From Pseudalkalibacillus hwajinpoensis (GTDB lineage: Bacteria > Bacillota > Bacilli > Bacillales > Guptibacillaceae), in assembly GCF_039851965.1 (NCBI RefSeq), contig NZ_CP156674.1:1860001-1924000 (forward strand): DNA of 64,000 nucleotides. The letters run 5' to 3'. Made by a program: the position numbers and the translations under genes. The notes below the pieces were generated by a model. The model did no database searches. It saw only the letters and a program-made list of their open reading frames with translations, and had not been told where the DNA came from. This document shows, piece by piece, positions 42,289-51,842 of the stretch; within the stretch, counting starts at the first letter, position 1, and each line of letters begins with the position of its first letter.

Positions 42289-42382
42289 GTCCATCCCTCG
42301 ATTCAAGAAGTTTTCTCTATTTTAACATAATTTTGAAATATTTATACTTTTGATTTTCAAATGATGAAAGGAGCTTTTTTAA

Positions 42383-42628
42383 ATGAAGCCAAATATTAGT
42401 ATGATGAACGCTTTTATTCGACTGACTGCTGGATTTACTCTTTTATCCTGGGCAACAGCGAAGCTTTGTAAAGATGACAATACGTCAGCATTATGGCTCG
42501 CAACCGCAGGTGCCATGAAGGTTGCTGAAGGGCACACCCGCTATTGTCCGATTGTAGATTTGATGACAAAAGATGGAAACGATGATCCTGATGAAACTGC
42601 GCTTGAGAAAGTGATTAATCCTTCATAG
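42383..42628 (+). CDS. DUF2892/YgaP-like small membrane protein
   Basis: An 81-residue protein: MNAFIRLTAGFTLLSWATAK as a first hydrophobic helix, a short charged loop (LCKDDNT), a second helix (ALWLATAGAMKVAEG) and HTRYCPIVDLM. This is the DUF2892 pattern, in which the CP motif follows the second helix. The acidic tail (GNDDPDETALEK) is extra. RBS AAAGGAG. Function unknown. It converges on the purine operon with a terminator between. Confidence 0.78.
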   Translation: MKPNISMMNAFIRLTAGFTLLSWATAKLCKDDNTSALWLATAGAMKVAEGHTRYCPIVDLMTKDGNDDPDETALEKVINPS

Positions 42629-42641
42629 AAAATCCTTTCTA

Positions 42642-42673
42642 TCAAAAAAACTTCCCTGGGTTCAGGGAAGTTT
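42642..42673. terminator. Terminator for the purine operon and the DUF2892 gene
   Basis: AAACTTCCCTG / CAGGGAAGTTT stem with loop GGTT. The minus-strand side ends in seven T, so this is the only visible terminator for the purD end; the plus-strand tail is TTTGTT. Confidence 0.8.
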
Positions 42674-42766
42674 GTTCTAGTTTGCCCCACCATAAGGGAT
42701 AGTAAGTTTGACATCAAAGGGGATGAAGCCATGGAAGTTTCACCTTATAAAAAAGGAGGGTTGGAT

Positions 42767-42868
42767 ATGCTTGAATATATATCAGACACATGGCTAATCT
42801 ATACGCTAATTATTGGAAGTATTGTAGCGATTGCCTTCGCATATATCAGAAAGAAACGCGTGAAATAG
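42767..42868 (+). CDS. Small single-helix membrane peptide overlapping the end of purD
   Basis: A 33-codon frame with a strong ribosome site (AAAAGGAGGGTTGGAT before ATG). It encodes LEYISDTWLIYTLIIGSIVA, the rest of one membrane helix, and a basic end (YIRKKRVK). Its last 23 bases overlap purD on the opposite strand. The quality of the SD and the clean positive-inside topology argue that it is real. Function unknown. No promoter was identified. Confidence 0.55.
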   Translation: MLEYISDTWLIYTLIIGSIVAIAFAYIRKKRVK

Positions 42869-44114
42869 CTCTGTGGCCTATATCTGTCCGATAAAAACCA
42901 TCTTTCACTTTTATGTGCTCAAGTTCTGTATAAACGCTACGACTCGCCTCTTTCAAATCCTGACCAGAAGCTGCGATGAGTAGAACACGTCCTCCATCTG
43001 TCACAAACGATTCATCAATTAGTTTCGTTCCCGCATGAAAAACGAGTGCTTCAGGGCTTACTGCATCTAACCCTGTAATCGCTTTTCCTTTTTCATAGCT
43101 GCCAGGGTACCCACCAGATGCGACCACGACACCTACGATGGCTTCTTTACTCCATGTTAACTCTGGCTCTTTACCATCCAGAAGATCAAGTACAGCCGCA
43201 ACAAAGTCAGATGTCATCCTTGGCAGGACAACCTGTGTTTCTGGATCCCCAAACCTGGCATTGAATTCAATTACTTTTGGACCTTGTTCGGTTAACATCA
43301 AGCCAGCGTAAAGAACACCAGTAAATGACCGTCCGTCTTTTGCCATTCCCATTGCCGCTCTGCGAAGTATAGACTCTACGGATCTGTCAACAATTTCCTG
43401 TGAAATCTGGGGAACCGGGGAGTAAGCACCCATCCCCCCCGTGTTTGGTCCTTTATCCTCGTTAAAAGCGCGTTTATGATCCTGAGAAATAACGAGTGGG
43501 TAGACACGCTCGCCATCAACAAGAGCCATGAGCGAAAATTCCTCTCCTTCTAAAAACTCCTCAACGACAACACGCTCGCTTGCAGCACCAAATTGATTGT
43601 TTTCCATCATTTCATGAAGACTGCCGAGTGCCTCATCAAGCGTCATCGCAACGACTACACCTTTACCAGCCGCAAGACCATCAGCTTTCAAGACAATCGG
43701 GGCACCCATTTCCTCTACGTATGCTTTTGCTTCATGATAATCAGTGAATGATTTCGAGAAAGCAGCGGGAATTCCGTTTGCGACCATTAATTCTTTCGCG
43801 AAGGTTTTACTACCTTCAATTAATGCTGCTTCTTGCGTCGGTCCGAAGACTTTGAGACCCGCTTTCTCAAATCGATTTACGATTCCATCAAGAAGAGGCT
43901 GTTCAGGACCAACAAGTGTTAATCCGATGTCTTCCCGTATTGCGAAGGCAACAAGTCCCTCATGGTCGCTCTCTTCAATCGGCACAAGCTGGCTAACATC
44001 TGTCATTCCGGCATTTCCAGGAGCGACAAAGACTTGATCTACGAGGCTGCTCTGTGCCGCTTTCCATGCCATCACATGCTCGCGGCCGCCACTGCCTATC
44101 ACCAATACCTTCAC
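42846..44114 (-). CDS. purD: Phosphoribosylamine-glycine ligase
   Basis: A 422-residue ATP-grasp enzyme: MKVLVIGSGGREHVMAWKAA, LKADGLAAGKGVVV, GPNTGGMGAYSPVP and EFNARFGDPETQV. It makes glycinamide ribonucleotide, the second step of purine synthesis. Last gene of the operon, 15 bp after purH. Its 3' end overlaps a small gene on the plus strand. Confidence 0.96.
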   Translation of the reverse strand: MKVLVIGSGGREHVMAWKAAQSSLVDQVFVAPGNAGMTDVSQLVPIEESDHEGLVAFAIREDIGLTLVGPEQPLLDGIVNRFEKAGLKVFGPTQEAALIEGSKTFAKELMVANGIPAAFSKSFTDYHEAKAYVEEMGAPIVLKADGLAAGKGVVVAMTLDEALGSLHEMMENNQFGAASERVVVEEFLEGEEFSLMALVDGERVYPLVISQDHKRAFNEDKGPNTGGMGAYSPVPQISQEIVDRSVESILRRAAMGMAKDGRSFTGVLYAGLMLTEQGPKVIEFNARFGDPETQVVLPRMTSDFVAAVLDLLDGKEPELTWSKEAIVGVVVASGGYPGSYEKGKAITGLDAVSPEALVFHAGTKLIDESFVTDGGRVLLIAASGQDLKEASRSVYTELEHIKVKDGFYRTDIGHRAISRVSF

Positions 44115-44129
44115 TCGAAAAACCTCCTC

Positions 44130-45668
44130 TTAATGTTTAAAATGACGAACGCCAGTAAAGACCATTGTGATTCCGTATTCATTGGCTTTCTTAATGGAAT
44201 CTTCATCGCGAATCGACCCACCAGGCTGAATGATGGCCGTCACGCCTGCGCGTCCAGCTGCTTCAACGGTGTCATCCATTGGGAAGAAAGCATCAGAACC
44301 CATTACAGAGCCTTTACTCTTCTCGCCCGCTTGCTCTATTGCAATATTCGCTGCACCAACACGGTTCATTTGTCCCGCACCGATCCCGATCGTCTGATCG
44401 TTCTTGGTGAGAACAATTGCATTGGATTTCACATGTTTCACGACTTTCCAGGCAAGCTTAAGCGCTTCCCACTCTTCGTCCGTTGGTTCACGATCAGTAG
44501 GTACTGAGATATCCGCTTCGTTAAATCCATAACGATCACGCTCTTGAAGTAAAAGTCCGCCGTTTACCGAAGTCAGCTGATGCTCAACCGCAGCTGATAC
44601 TGATACGTTCAATTTTAATAAACGAAGGTTCTTTTTCTTGGATAGGACCGCAAGTGCTTCTTCTGTAAAAGCAGGGGCCATAATGATCTCAAGGAAAATT
44701 TCTTTTAATTTCAGCGCGGTTTCTTCGTCAACCTCACGATTGATGACAACGATTCCGCCGAAAATAGACGTTGAATCTGCTTCGTACGCTTTTTGATAAG
44801 CTTCAAAAACTGTTTCACCAGTTCCTACACCACACGGGTTCATGTGCTTTACAGCAACTACAGCTGGCTGTTCAAATTCCTTTACGATATTAAGCGCCGC
44901 ATTAGCGTCATTAATATTATTGTAAGAGAGCTCTTTGCCGTTTAATTGTTCCGCCGAAGCAAGTGACGCTCCATTGTAAAGCGGCTTACGATAGAATACA
45001 GCTTTTTGATGTGGATTTTCACCATATCGCAGTGTTTGTTTCCGTTCAAATGTAACTGTAAGTGACTCCGGTTCTTCTTCTCCAGATTGAGCAGTTAAAT
45101 ATTCAGAGATAACCGCATCATATGAAGCCGTATGGCGGAATACTTTTGCCGCAAGTTCACGACGAAGAATTTGCGTCGTATCTCCGTTTTCTTCAACCTG
45201 ACGAAGTACACGATTGTAGTCGGAAGGATCAACAACAACCGTTACATCACGATGGTTTTTCGCAGCAGAGCGAAGCATTGTCGGTCCACCGATATCGATG
45301 TTCTCAATGGCATCTTCATAAGTGACATCAGGCTTTGCGATCGTTTCCTGGAACGGATAAAGATTTACGACAACAAGGTCGATCGGCTTGATGTTCAATT
45401 CATCCAGCTGTTTCTGATGATCCTCATTATCTCGGACCGCAAGAAGACCGCTGTGAACATTGGGATGAAGTGTTTTTACACGACCATCAAGAATTTCAGG
45501 AAATCCTGTCACATCCGAAATCCCGACTACATTCACTCCTGCTTCTTCAAGGGCACGCTTTGTTCCCCCAGTGGAGATCACCTCTACCCCTTTGTCAGCA
45601 AGTCCTTTTGCAAATGCTGTAATATCAGTTTTATCAGAAACGCTGATTAGCGCACGTTTAATAGCCAT
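44130..45668 (-). CDS. purH: Bifunctional AICAR formyltransferase/IMP cyclohydrolase
   Basis: A 512-residue two-domain protein. The N-terminal IMP cyclohydrolase (MGS-like) domain has ALISVSDKTDITAFAKGLAD and STGGTKRALEEAG. The C-terminal transformylase has LRYGENPHQKAVFY, VAVKHMNPCGVGTGET, and ends with FFPMDDTVEAAGRAGVTAII. It carries out the last two steps to IMP. Confidence 0.96.
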   Translation of the reverse strand: MAIKRALISVSDKTDITAFAKGLADKGVEVISTGGTKRALEEAGVNVVGISDVTGFPEILDGRVKTLHPNVHSGLLAVRDNEDHQKQLDELNIKPIDLVVVNLYPFQETIAKPDVTYEDAIENIDIGGPTMLRSAAKNHRDVTVVVDPSDYNRVLRQVEENGDTTQILRRELAAKVFRHTASYDAVISEYLTAQSGEEEPESLTVTFERKQTLRYGENPHQKAVFYRKPLYNGASLASAEQLNGKELSYNNINDANAALNIVKEFEQPAVVAVKHMNPCGVGTGETVFEAYQKAYEADSTSIFGGIVVINREVDEETALKLKEIFLEIIMAPAFTEEALAVLSKKKNLRLLKLNVSVSAAVEHQLTSVNGGLLLQERDRYGFNEADISVPTDREPTDEEWEALKLAWKVVKHVKSNAIVLTKNDQTIGIGAGQMNRVGAANIAIEQAGEKSKGSVMGSDAFFPMDDTVEAAGRAGVTAIIQPGGSIRDEDSIKKANEYGITMVFTGVRHFKH

Positions 45669-45682
45669 AATGCTTCCTCCTA

Positions 45683-46261
45683 CTACCTTTTGATTTTTTC
45701 TTGGAGAAGGGAACGAATGACGGCTGGATACAAGAGATGCTCAACAGCCTGAATTTTTCGCCCTAGATCCTCTTTCGTGTCACCCTCATAAATCCGAACG
45801 CTATCCTGATCGATGATTTGTCCGGTATCCATTCCCTCATCCACGAAATGAACGGTCACTCCAGTTATTTTCACACCCGCTTCAAACGCCTGTCCGATCG
45901 CGTCTTTACCGGGAAAAGCAGGAAGAAGTGACGGATGGATATTGACGATTCTTCCCTCGAATCCTTGAAGAAGAGTTGGACCAATTAATCTCATGTAGCC
46001 GGCAAGAAAAATCCACTCAATACCCGCCTCATTCAACTGCTGAAGAAGAAATGTTTCAAAGTCTGCTTTGGACTCATATGATTTTGGGTTAAAAGAAAGG
46101 ACAGGTATGCCATAACGCTCTGCCCTCTTTTCTACTTTTGCCCCGGGACGATCACAGACAACAAGCGCAACTTCCGCTTCAAGTTGTCCATTTTCAATAG
46201 CTGCGGCAATCGCTTCAAAGTTCGAGCCGCTTCCAGATGCGAATACGGCTATCTTCCTCAC
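45683..46261 (-). CDS. purN: Phosphoribosylglycinamide formyltransferase (10-formyl-THF type)
   Basis: A 192-residue GART. IAVFASGSGSNFEAI binds the ribotide phosphate, and LAGYMRLIGPTLL, INIHPSLLPAFPG (Asn and His catalytic) and VHFVDEGMDTGQI (catalytic Asp) follow. GTG start overlapping the purM stop by four bases. Transfers formyl to GAR. Confidence 0.95.
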   Translation of the reverse strand: MRKIAVFASGSGSNFEAIAAAIENGQLEAEVALVVCDRPGAKVEKRAERYGIPVLSFNPKSYESKADFETFLLQQLNEAGIEWIFLAGYMRLIGPTLLQGFEGRIVNIHPSLLPAFPGKDAIGQAFEAGVKITGVTVHFVDEGMDTGQIIDQDSVRIYEGDTKEDLGRKIQAVEHLLYPAVIRSLLQEKIKR

Positions 46262-47298
46262 GATAAGTCACCGCCACCGAACTCAATTCCGTTTCCCTTG
46301 ACTACACGACCAATCATATAAGCACGTTCGCCATCTTTTTCAAGTTGTTTGATCACATCCACAGCCACATCTCCTGCAACAGCTAACACCATCCCAATCC
46401 CCATGTTAAAGGTTGTAAACATTTCCTTACGAGCTAGGTTTCCTTTTTCTTCAATGAGATCAAAGATGGCTGGGATTGGCCATGAGCCATAATCAATCTG
46501 AGCTGCAAGTCCTTCAGGAAGCATGCGGGGGATATTTTCTTCAAAACCACCGCCTGTAATATGGGCAATGCCATGAACAGATTGCTTTTTCAGTACGTTC
46601 AGCACAGGTTTCACATAAATACGTGTCGGTGCAAGCAACGCTTCACCGAGCGTCGTACCAAGCGCTTCATTGGTAGTTTCCAGATCCATCTTATGATCCT
46701 TTAGCAATACTTTTCGCACAAGGGAAAAGCCATTGCTGTGTATACCGTTTGAAGCAAGGCCAACAAGAACGTCGCCTTCCTTTACATTCTCTGTTGTAAT
46801 GAGCTTTGACTTCTCAACAGCACCAACTGTAAATCCGGCAAGGTCATAATCATTCTCTTTATACATGTCAGGCATTTCAGCCGTCTCACCGCCGATAAGC
46901 GCACACCCTGCTTGCGCACAGCCTTCTGATACACCTTTAACAATCTCTTCAATTCGCTCCGGATTCAGTTTACCTGTTGCAATGTAGTCAAGAAAATAAA
47001 GGGGCTCTGCTCCCTGGGCAACAACGTCATTCACACACATTGCTACGCAATCGACCCCGATTGAATTATGTTGATCCATTTGGATCGCAAGCATCAGCTT
47101 CGTGCCAACCCCGTCTGTTCCTGATACGAGCACTGGCTTCTCATAATCCAATTCTGACAAATCGAACATCCCACCAAAACCACCAAGTCCGCCCATCACA
47201 CCCGGACGCATGGTTCTTTTCACATGCGGCTTGATGCGATCGACCGCTTCATAACCTGCTTCTATATTAACGCCTGCCTGCCTGTATGCTTGTGCCAT
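46258..47298 (-). CDS. purM: Phosphoribosylformylglycinamidine cyclo-ligase
   Basis: A 346-residue AIR synthetase with VSGTDGVGTKLMLAIQMD, DCVAMCVNDVVAQGAEPLYF, LIGGETAEMPDMY and ITGGGFEENIPRMLP. It closes the imidazole ring using ATP. Fifteen bp after purF; coupled to purN. Confidence 0.96.
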   Translation of the reverse strand: MAQAYRQAGVNIEAGYEAVDRIKPHVKRTMRPGVMGGLGGFGGMFDLSELDYEKPVLVSGTDGVGTKLMLAIQMDQHNSIGVDCVAMCVNDVVAQGAEPLYFLDYIATGKLNPERIEEIVKGVSEGCAQAGCALIGGETAEMPDMYKENDYDLAGFTVGAVEKSKLITTENVKEGDVLVGLASNGIHSNGFSLVRKVLLKDHKMDLETTNEALGTTLGEALLAPTRIYVKPVLNVLKKQSVHGIAHITGGGFEENIPRMLPEGLAAQIDYGSWPIPAIFDLIEEKGNLARKEMFTTFNMGIGMVLAVAGDVAVDVIKQLEKDGERAYMIGRVVKGNGIEFGGGDLS

Positions 47299-47313
47299 AA
47301 ATGCCTCCTTCAG

Positions 47314-48726
47314 TTAGACTTTTTCGTAAGGATGAACGGTATCGGGATAAATTTCAGTCGGATAATTCCCTGTAAAACAGCCCAGACACTGGCCACATGA
47401 TGAATCGTTGTCTTCTCTTCCGATCGCTGTAGTCATACCATCTGTGGAGAGAAATATGAGCGAATCTGCACCGATTTCTTCACACATTTCATCTACGCCC
47501 ATCTTTGCTGCTATCAATTCACCAGAATTCGATGTATCGATACCGTAATAGCACGGACTAATGATCGGTGGAGAACTGATGCGAACGTGAACCTCTTTAG
47601 CCCCTGCTTCCCGAAGCATTGTTACAATTCGTCTGCTTGTTGTTCCTCGTACAATCGAGTCATCTACAATGACAACTCGTTTCCCTTCAACAACACCACG
47701 AACAGGAGAAAGCTTCATTTTCACACCACGTTCCCTGAGCTCCTGTGAAGGCTGTATAAACGTTCTGCCAACATAACGATTCTTAATCAGACCCATTTCA
47801 TAAGGAATACCTGATTCTTCCGCGTATCCGATCGCTGCTGAAATACTTGAATCAGGTACACCCGTGACGATATCCGCCTCGATTGGGGCTTCTTTCGCAA
47901 GCTGCTTTCCGAGCTGTTTACGTGCGGTATGAACGTTTATATTCTCGATGTTGCTATCAGGTCTAGAGAAATAGATATACTCCATTGAGCAAATCGCTCG
48001 AGAAACGGATGAAGAGAAGCGTTCTGATTCAAGACCGTTCTCGCTAATGATGAGAAGCTCTCCAGGTTGAACATCACGAATGTACTCAGCGCCAATCAAA
48101 TCAAATGCACACGTTTCAGATGCAACAACATAGGCGCCTTCAAGAAGACCGAGTGACAAAGGTCTTAAACCATGTGGATCAAGAGCTACCATCATCTCAT
48201 TCTCTGTCATCATGATAAAAGCATACGCGCCTTTAACCATTGTAAGGGCGTTCTTCACCTTTTCACGCTGACTCAAATAACCGCTTCGTTTGATGAGGTG
48301 AGCAAGCACTTCTGTGTCAGAAGTCGTTTGAAAAATGCTACCCTGTCCTTCGAGCTGATGCTTTAGAGCATTAGCGTTGACAAGGTTACCGTTATGCGCA
48401 AGCGCAAGGCCCCCGGTCTGTGACCGGAAAACGAGCGGTTGGACATTTTCATATCCACCGCCACCAGCCGTCGAGTACCTCACGTGACCAATCGCGCCAT
48501 TGCCTTCAAGTGTACCAAGATCTCCTGGTCCAAATACGTCATTTACAAGCCCAAGCCCCTTATGATTGTAGAGACGTTCACCATCAGTCGAGACAATGCC
48601 TGCCCCCTCCTGACCACGATGCTGCAAGCTGTGAAGTCCGTAATACGTAAGTGAAGCGGCATCAGGGTGACCCCAGATACCGAATACACCGCATTCTTCG
48701 TTTAAGCCTTTGATTTCACCAAACAT
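47314..48726 (-). CDS. purF: Amidophosphoribosyltransferase
   Basis: A 470-residue enzyme. An 11-residue propeptide precedes catalytic Cys12 (LNEECGVFGIWG). The glutaminase domain has HSLQHRGQEGAGI and LAHNGNLVNA; the phosphoribosyltransferase loop is KRVVIVDDSIVRGTTSRRIV. C-terminal CGQCLGCF cysteines bind the 4Fe-4S cluster, as in the oxygen-labile B. subtilis enzyme. Committed step of the pathway. Overlaps purL by 25 bp. Confidence 0.97.
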   Translation of the reverse strand: MFGEIKGLNEECGVFGIWGHPDAASLTYYGLHSLQHRGQEGAGIVSTDGERLYNHKGLGLVNDVFGPGDLGTLEGNGAIGHVRYSTAGGGGYENVQPLVFRSQTGGLALAHNGNLVNANALKHQLEGQGSIFQTTSDTEVLAHLIKRSGYLSQREKVKNALTMVKGAYAFIMMTENEMMVALDPHGLRPLSLGLLEGAYVVASETCAFDLIGAEYIRDVQPGELLIISENGLESERFSSSVSRAICSMEYIYFSRPDSNIENINVHTARKQLGKQLAKEAPIEADIVTGVPDSSISAAIGYAEESGIPYEMGLIKNRYVGRTFIQPSQELRERGVKMKLSPVRGVVEGKRVVIVDDSIVRGTTSRRIVTMLREAGAKEVHVRISSPPIISPCYYGIDTSNSGELIAAKMGVDEMCEEIGADSLIFLSTDGMTTAIGREDNDSSCGQCLGCFTGNYPTEIYPDTVHPYEKV

Positions 48727-50927
48727 GGAATGGCTCCTTTCCAGGCTGCTTCAAGCTCTTGAACCGGAGCATCGAAGATATGTTCTCCATCTTCATGCAT
48801 AAGCGTTAAAACGCCTGTACCAGACACTTCACCGATAAGTTTTGCTCCAGTTCGCTGCTCAAATGCCTGCTGATGTTCCCCTTTGATGGATACAAGAAAA
48901 CGAGATTGAGTTTCACTAAAGAGATCGGTCGTAACATCGCCATCAATCCGTACATTCGCACCAAATTCTGTCCCAATTAACGATTCAGCAAGCGCGACGC
49001 TAAGTCCGCCTTCTGCAAGGTCATGTGCTGATTCTACAAGACCTTCCTGAATCGCTCTTAACAGTTGATTTTGACGCTCTTTTTCCACTTCGAGATTGAG
49101 TGAAGGCGCCTGACCTGAAATCTTTCCATCCAGATATTTCTGAAGCTCACTGCCACCGAAATCTTCTCCCGTGACTCCAAGCATGTAGATCAAATTCCCT
49201 TCTTCTTTGAACGCTTGCGTTGTCACATGATCAAGGTCATGAACAAGTCCAACCATACCGACAACCGGCGTTGGATACACTGCGACGCCGTTCGTTTCAT
49301 TATAGAGTGAAACATTTCCACCGATAACAGGAGCGTTTAGCATGCGACATGCTTCACTCATCCCATCCGTTGCTTTCTCAATCTGCCAGAAGATTTCTGG
49401 TTTCTCGGGATTTCCAAAGTTCAAGCAATCTGTAATTGCAAGTGGCTCGCCGCCGGAACAAACAATATTACGTGCCGCTTCTGCCACTGCAATTTGACCT
49501 CCGACCTCAGGGTCAAGGTATAAATAGCGTGAGTTACAGTCGGTCGTCATGGCAAGCGCCTTTCTTGTACCGCGGACGCGAACAACCGCTGCGTCTGATC
49601 CCGGGGCCACAACCGTATTCGTACGAACCATATAATCATACTGATCAAAGACCCATTCTTTGCTTGAAATCGTTGGCTGACCTAGTAGTGTATAAAGCAT
49701 TTCCTTCGCATCTTCCACTTCTGGAATTGGCTTATGAAGCTGTTGATTCTCGATGTAATACTCCGGAATGCGAGATGGCTTATGGTAAACTGGTGCTTCC
49801 TCGGCAAGTGCATCGACCGGTACATCTGCAACCACTTCACCTTTATGAAGAAGACGGAACCTCTTCTCTTCTGTCACTACGCCAACTTCTTTCGCTAAAA
49901 GTCCCCAGCGATCCGAAATGGCTTTAATCTCTGCTTCATGGCCTTTTTTCACTACAACAAGCATCCGTTCCTGCGATTCAGACAGCATCATTTCATAAGG
50001 CGTCATGCCCTTTTCACGTTGTGGTACTTCATCAAGGTTCATCTCAAGTCCCATGCCTGCTTTACTGGCCATTTCTGATGCAGAAGAAGTTAGTCCTGCA
50101 GCTCCCATGTCCTGAATACCGACAAGCGCATCACAATGAACAAGTTCAAGACACGCTTCAAGTAGAAGCTTTTCCATAAATGGATCGCCAACCTGAACAG
50201 CAGGACGCTTTTCGTCAGAAGCATCTGTCAATTCTTCAGAAGCGAAAGTTGCGCCGTGAATACCGTCACGTCCTGTGCTAGCTCCTACGTACATCACCGT
50301 ATTGCCAGCTCCTGATGCAATTCCCTTCTGAATGTCTTTATGGTCAATTAACCCGACACACATTGCATTCACGAGCGGATTGCCATCATAAGATGCGTCA
50401 AACTGAACTTCTCCTCCTACTGTTGGGATCCCAATACAGTTACCGTAGCCTGCAATACCAGCCACTACTTCTTCGAAAAGGTATTTCACCTTCGGGTTAG
50501 AAAGCTCCCCAAAACGAAGCGAGTTTAGAAGAGCAATCGGACGTGCACCCATTGAAAACACGTCACGGATAATGCCGCCAACTCCTGTTGCGGCACCCTG
50601 ATAAGGCTCAATAGCAGAAGGGTGGTTATGGCTTTCAATCTTAAACACAACTGCCTGCTCATCACCAATATCAACGATTCCCGCTCCTTCACCAGGTCCC
50701 TGAAGAACACGCTCACCTGAAATCGGGAACTTTTTCAATACAGGCTTTGAATTCTTGTAGCTACAGTGTTCCGACCACATTACCGAGAAAAGGCCTGTTT
50801 CCGTATAATTTGGTGTACGGCCAAGAATCTCTTCCACCATACTGAACTCGTCATCTGTTAAGCCCATTTGACTGTAGAGCTTCTGGTCTTTGATCATCTC
50901 AGGTGTTGGTTCATGCATGTGTGACAT
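48702..50927 (-). CDS. purL: Phosphoribosylformylglycinamidine synthase, large subunit
   Basis: A 741-residue small-type PurL that works with PurS and PurQ. LFSVMWSEHCSYKNSKPVL, VFKIESHNHPSAIEPYQGAA, GIQDMGAAGLTSSASEMA and SAHDLAEGGLSVALAESL are diagnostic. ATG has CTGGAGGG upstream; it overlaps purQ by 17 bp. Confidence 0.97.
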   Translation of the reverse strand: MSHMHEPTPEMIKDQKLYSQMGLTDDEFSMVEEILGRTPNYTETGLFSVMWSEHCSYKNSKPVLKKFPISGERVLQGPGEGAGIVDIGDEQAVVFKIESHNHPSAIEPYQGAATGVGGIIRDVFSMGARPIALLNSLRFGELSNPKVKYLFEEVVAGIAGYGNCIGIPTVGGEVQFDASYDGNPLVNAMCVGLIDHKDIQKGIASGAGNTVMYVGASTGRDGIHGATFASEELTDASDEKRPAVQVGDPFMEKLLLEACLELVHCDALVGIQDMGAAGLTSSASEMASKAGMGLEMNLDEVPQREKGMTPYEMMLSESQERMLVVVKKGHEAEIKAISDRWGLLAKEVGVVTEEKRFRLLHKGEVVADVPVDALAEEAPVYHKPSRIPEYYIENQQLHKPIPEVEDAKEMLYTLLGQPTISSKEWVFDQYDYMVRTNTVVAPGSDAAVVRVRGTRKALAMTTDCNSRYLYLDPEVGGQIAVAEAARNIVCSGGEPLAITDCLNFGNPEKPEIFWQIEKATDGMSEACRMLNAPVIGGNVSLYNETNGVAVYPTPVVGMVGLVHDLDHVTTQAFKEEGNLIYMLGVTGEDFGGSELQKYLDGKISGQAPSLNLEVEKERQNQLLRAIQEGLVESAHDLAEGGLSVALAESLIGTEFGANVRIDGDVTTDLFSETQSRFLVSIKGEHQQAFEQRTGAKLIGEVSGTGVLTLMHEDGEHIFDAPVQELEAAWKGAIPCLVKSKA

Positions 50928-51594
50928 GGGATTCCCTCCAGTTGCGTAATATCGATTTAAATAGGTTTAATCCATCCGCACTTCCTAATAGTTCATCTAC
51001 CGCTCGTTCAGGGTGTGGCATCATGCCAAGAACATTTCCTTCTGCGTTTAAAATCCCAGCAATATCTTCAACCGATCCATTCGGATTATCCGCATAGGTA
51101 AACGCGATGCGCTTTTCTTCTTTAAGCTGTGCCAGCGTTTCATCATCACAATAGTAGTTGCCTTCACCATGAGCAATCGGGATCGTGATCTCGTCCCCTT
51201 TTTCATAGGATGACGTAAACATTGTTTCATTGTTCTGAACTCGTAACGTAACAGGACGGCACATAAACTTCAGGTTTTTGTTGCGTTTCATAGCACCTGG
51301 CAGGAGACCTGCTTCTAATAGAATCTGAAATCCGTTACAAACGCCTAGCACTGGCTTCCCGGCTTCAGCCGCTTTTATCACTTCCGGCATAATTGGTGCG
51401 AAACGTGCAATTGCACCACCGCGAAGATAATCACCATAAGAAAATCCACCTGGCAGAAGAATCGCATCATAGTTTGCTAGATTCTGCTCATCGTACCGGA
51501 CATAAACCGCTTCTTCTCCAAGCTCATCTTTGATGGCATGATACATATCCACATCGCAGTTAGAACCCGGGAACACAATCACCGCAAATTTCAC
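50911..51594 (-). CDS. purQ: Phosphoribosylformylglycinamidine synthase, glutaminase subunit
   Basis: A 227-residue class I glutaminase: LPGGFSYGDYLRGGAIARF, nucleophile Cys86 in VLGVCNGFQILLEAGLLPG, and catalytic His-x-Glu in GMMPHPERAVD. Provides ammonia to PurL. GTG start overlaps the purS stop by four bases. Confidence 0.96.
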   Translation of the reverse strand: MKFAVIVFPGSNCDVDMYHAIKDELGEEAVYVRYDEQNLANYDAILLPGGFSYGDYLRGGAIARFAPIMPEVIKAAEAGKPVLGVCNGFQILLEAGLLPGAMKRNKNLKFMCRPVTLRVQNNETMFTSSYEKGDEITIPIAHGEGNYYCDDETLAQLKEEKRIAFTYADNPNGSVEDIAGILNAEGNVLGMMPHPERAVDELLGSADGLNLFKSILRNWRESHVTHA

Positions 51595-51842
51595 TGTGCG
51601 ACTCCCTCCTCGATTTCATAGGTGTAATCTTCAATAACTGTATTCGCAAGAAGCTTCTCGCAAATCTCTTTAATGCGCTGATCAAGGTTTTCCGTATCCT
51701 TCACTGTTAGTTCCAAGTATTTTCCAATTCGTACATCTTCAACTTCATTGTAAGAAAGGCTGTGGAGCGAATTCTTAACTGCACTTCCCTGTGGATCTAG
51801 GACACTTTCTTTTAACGTTACATAGACTTTTACTTTGTACAT
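51591..51842 (-). CDS. purS: Phosphoribosylformylglycinamidine synthase subunit PurS
   Basis: An 83-residue dimeric ferredoxin-like subunit: YKVKVYVTLKESVLDPQGSA, LSYNEVEDVRIGKYLEL. It bridges PurL and PurQ. Its start overlaps the purC end by 13 bp. Confidence 0.95.
   Translation of the reverse strand: MYKVKVYVTLKESVLDPQGSAVKNSLHSLSYNEVEDVRIGKYLELTVKDTENLDQRIKEICEKLLANTVIEDYTYEIEEGVAQ

Noticed and set aside
43962..44507. 181-codon plus-strand frame over the purD/purH junction
   Set aside because: Runs across two conserved genes on the other strand; composition follows their codon pattern.
45132..45650. 172-codon plus-strand frame inside purH
   Set aside because: Antisense shadow of purH with no family resemblance.
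49436..49927. 163-codon open frame on the plus strand inside purL
   Set aside because: Lies wholly antisense to a well-conserved gene, lacks an SD and has low-complexity composition; a shadow frame.
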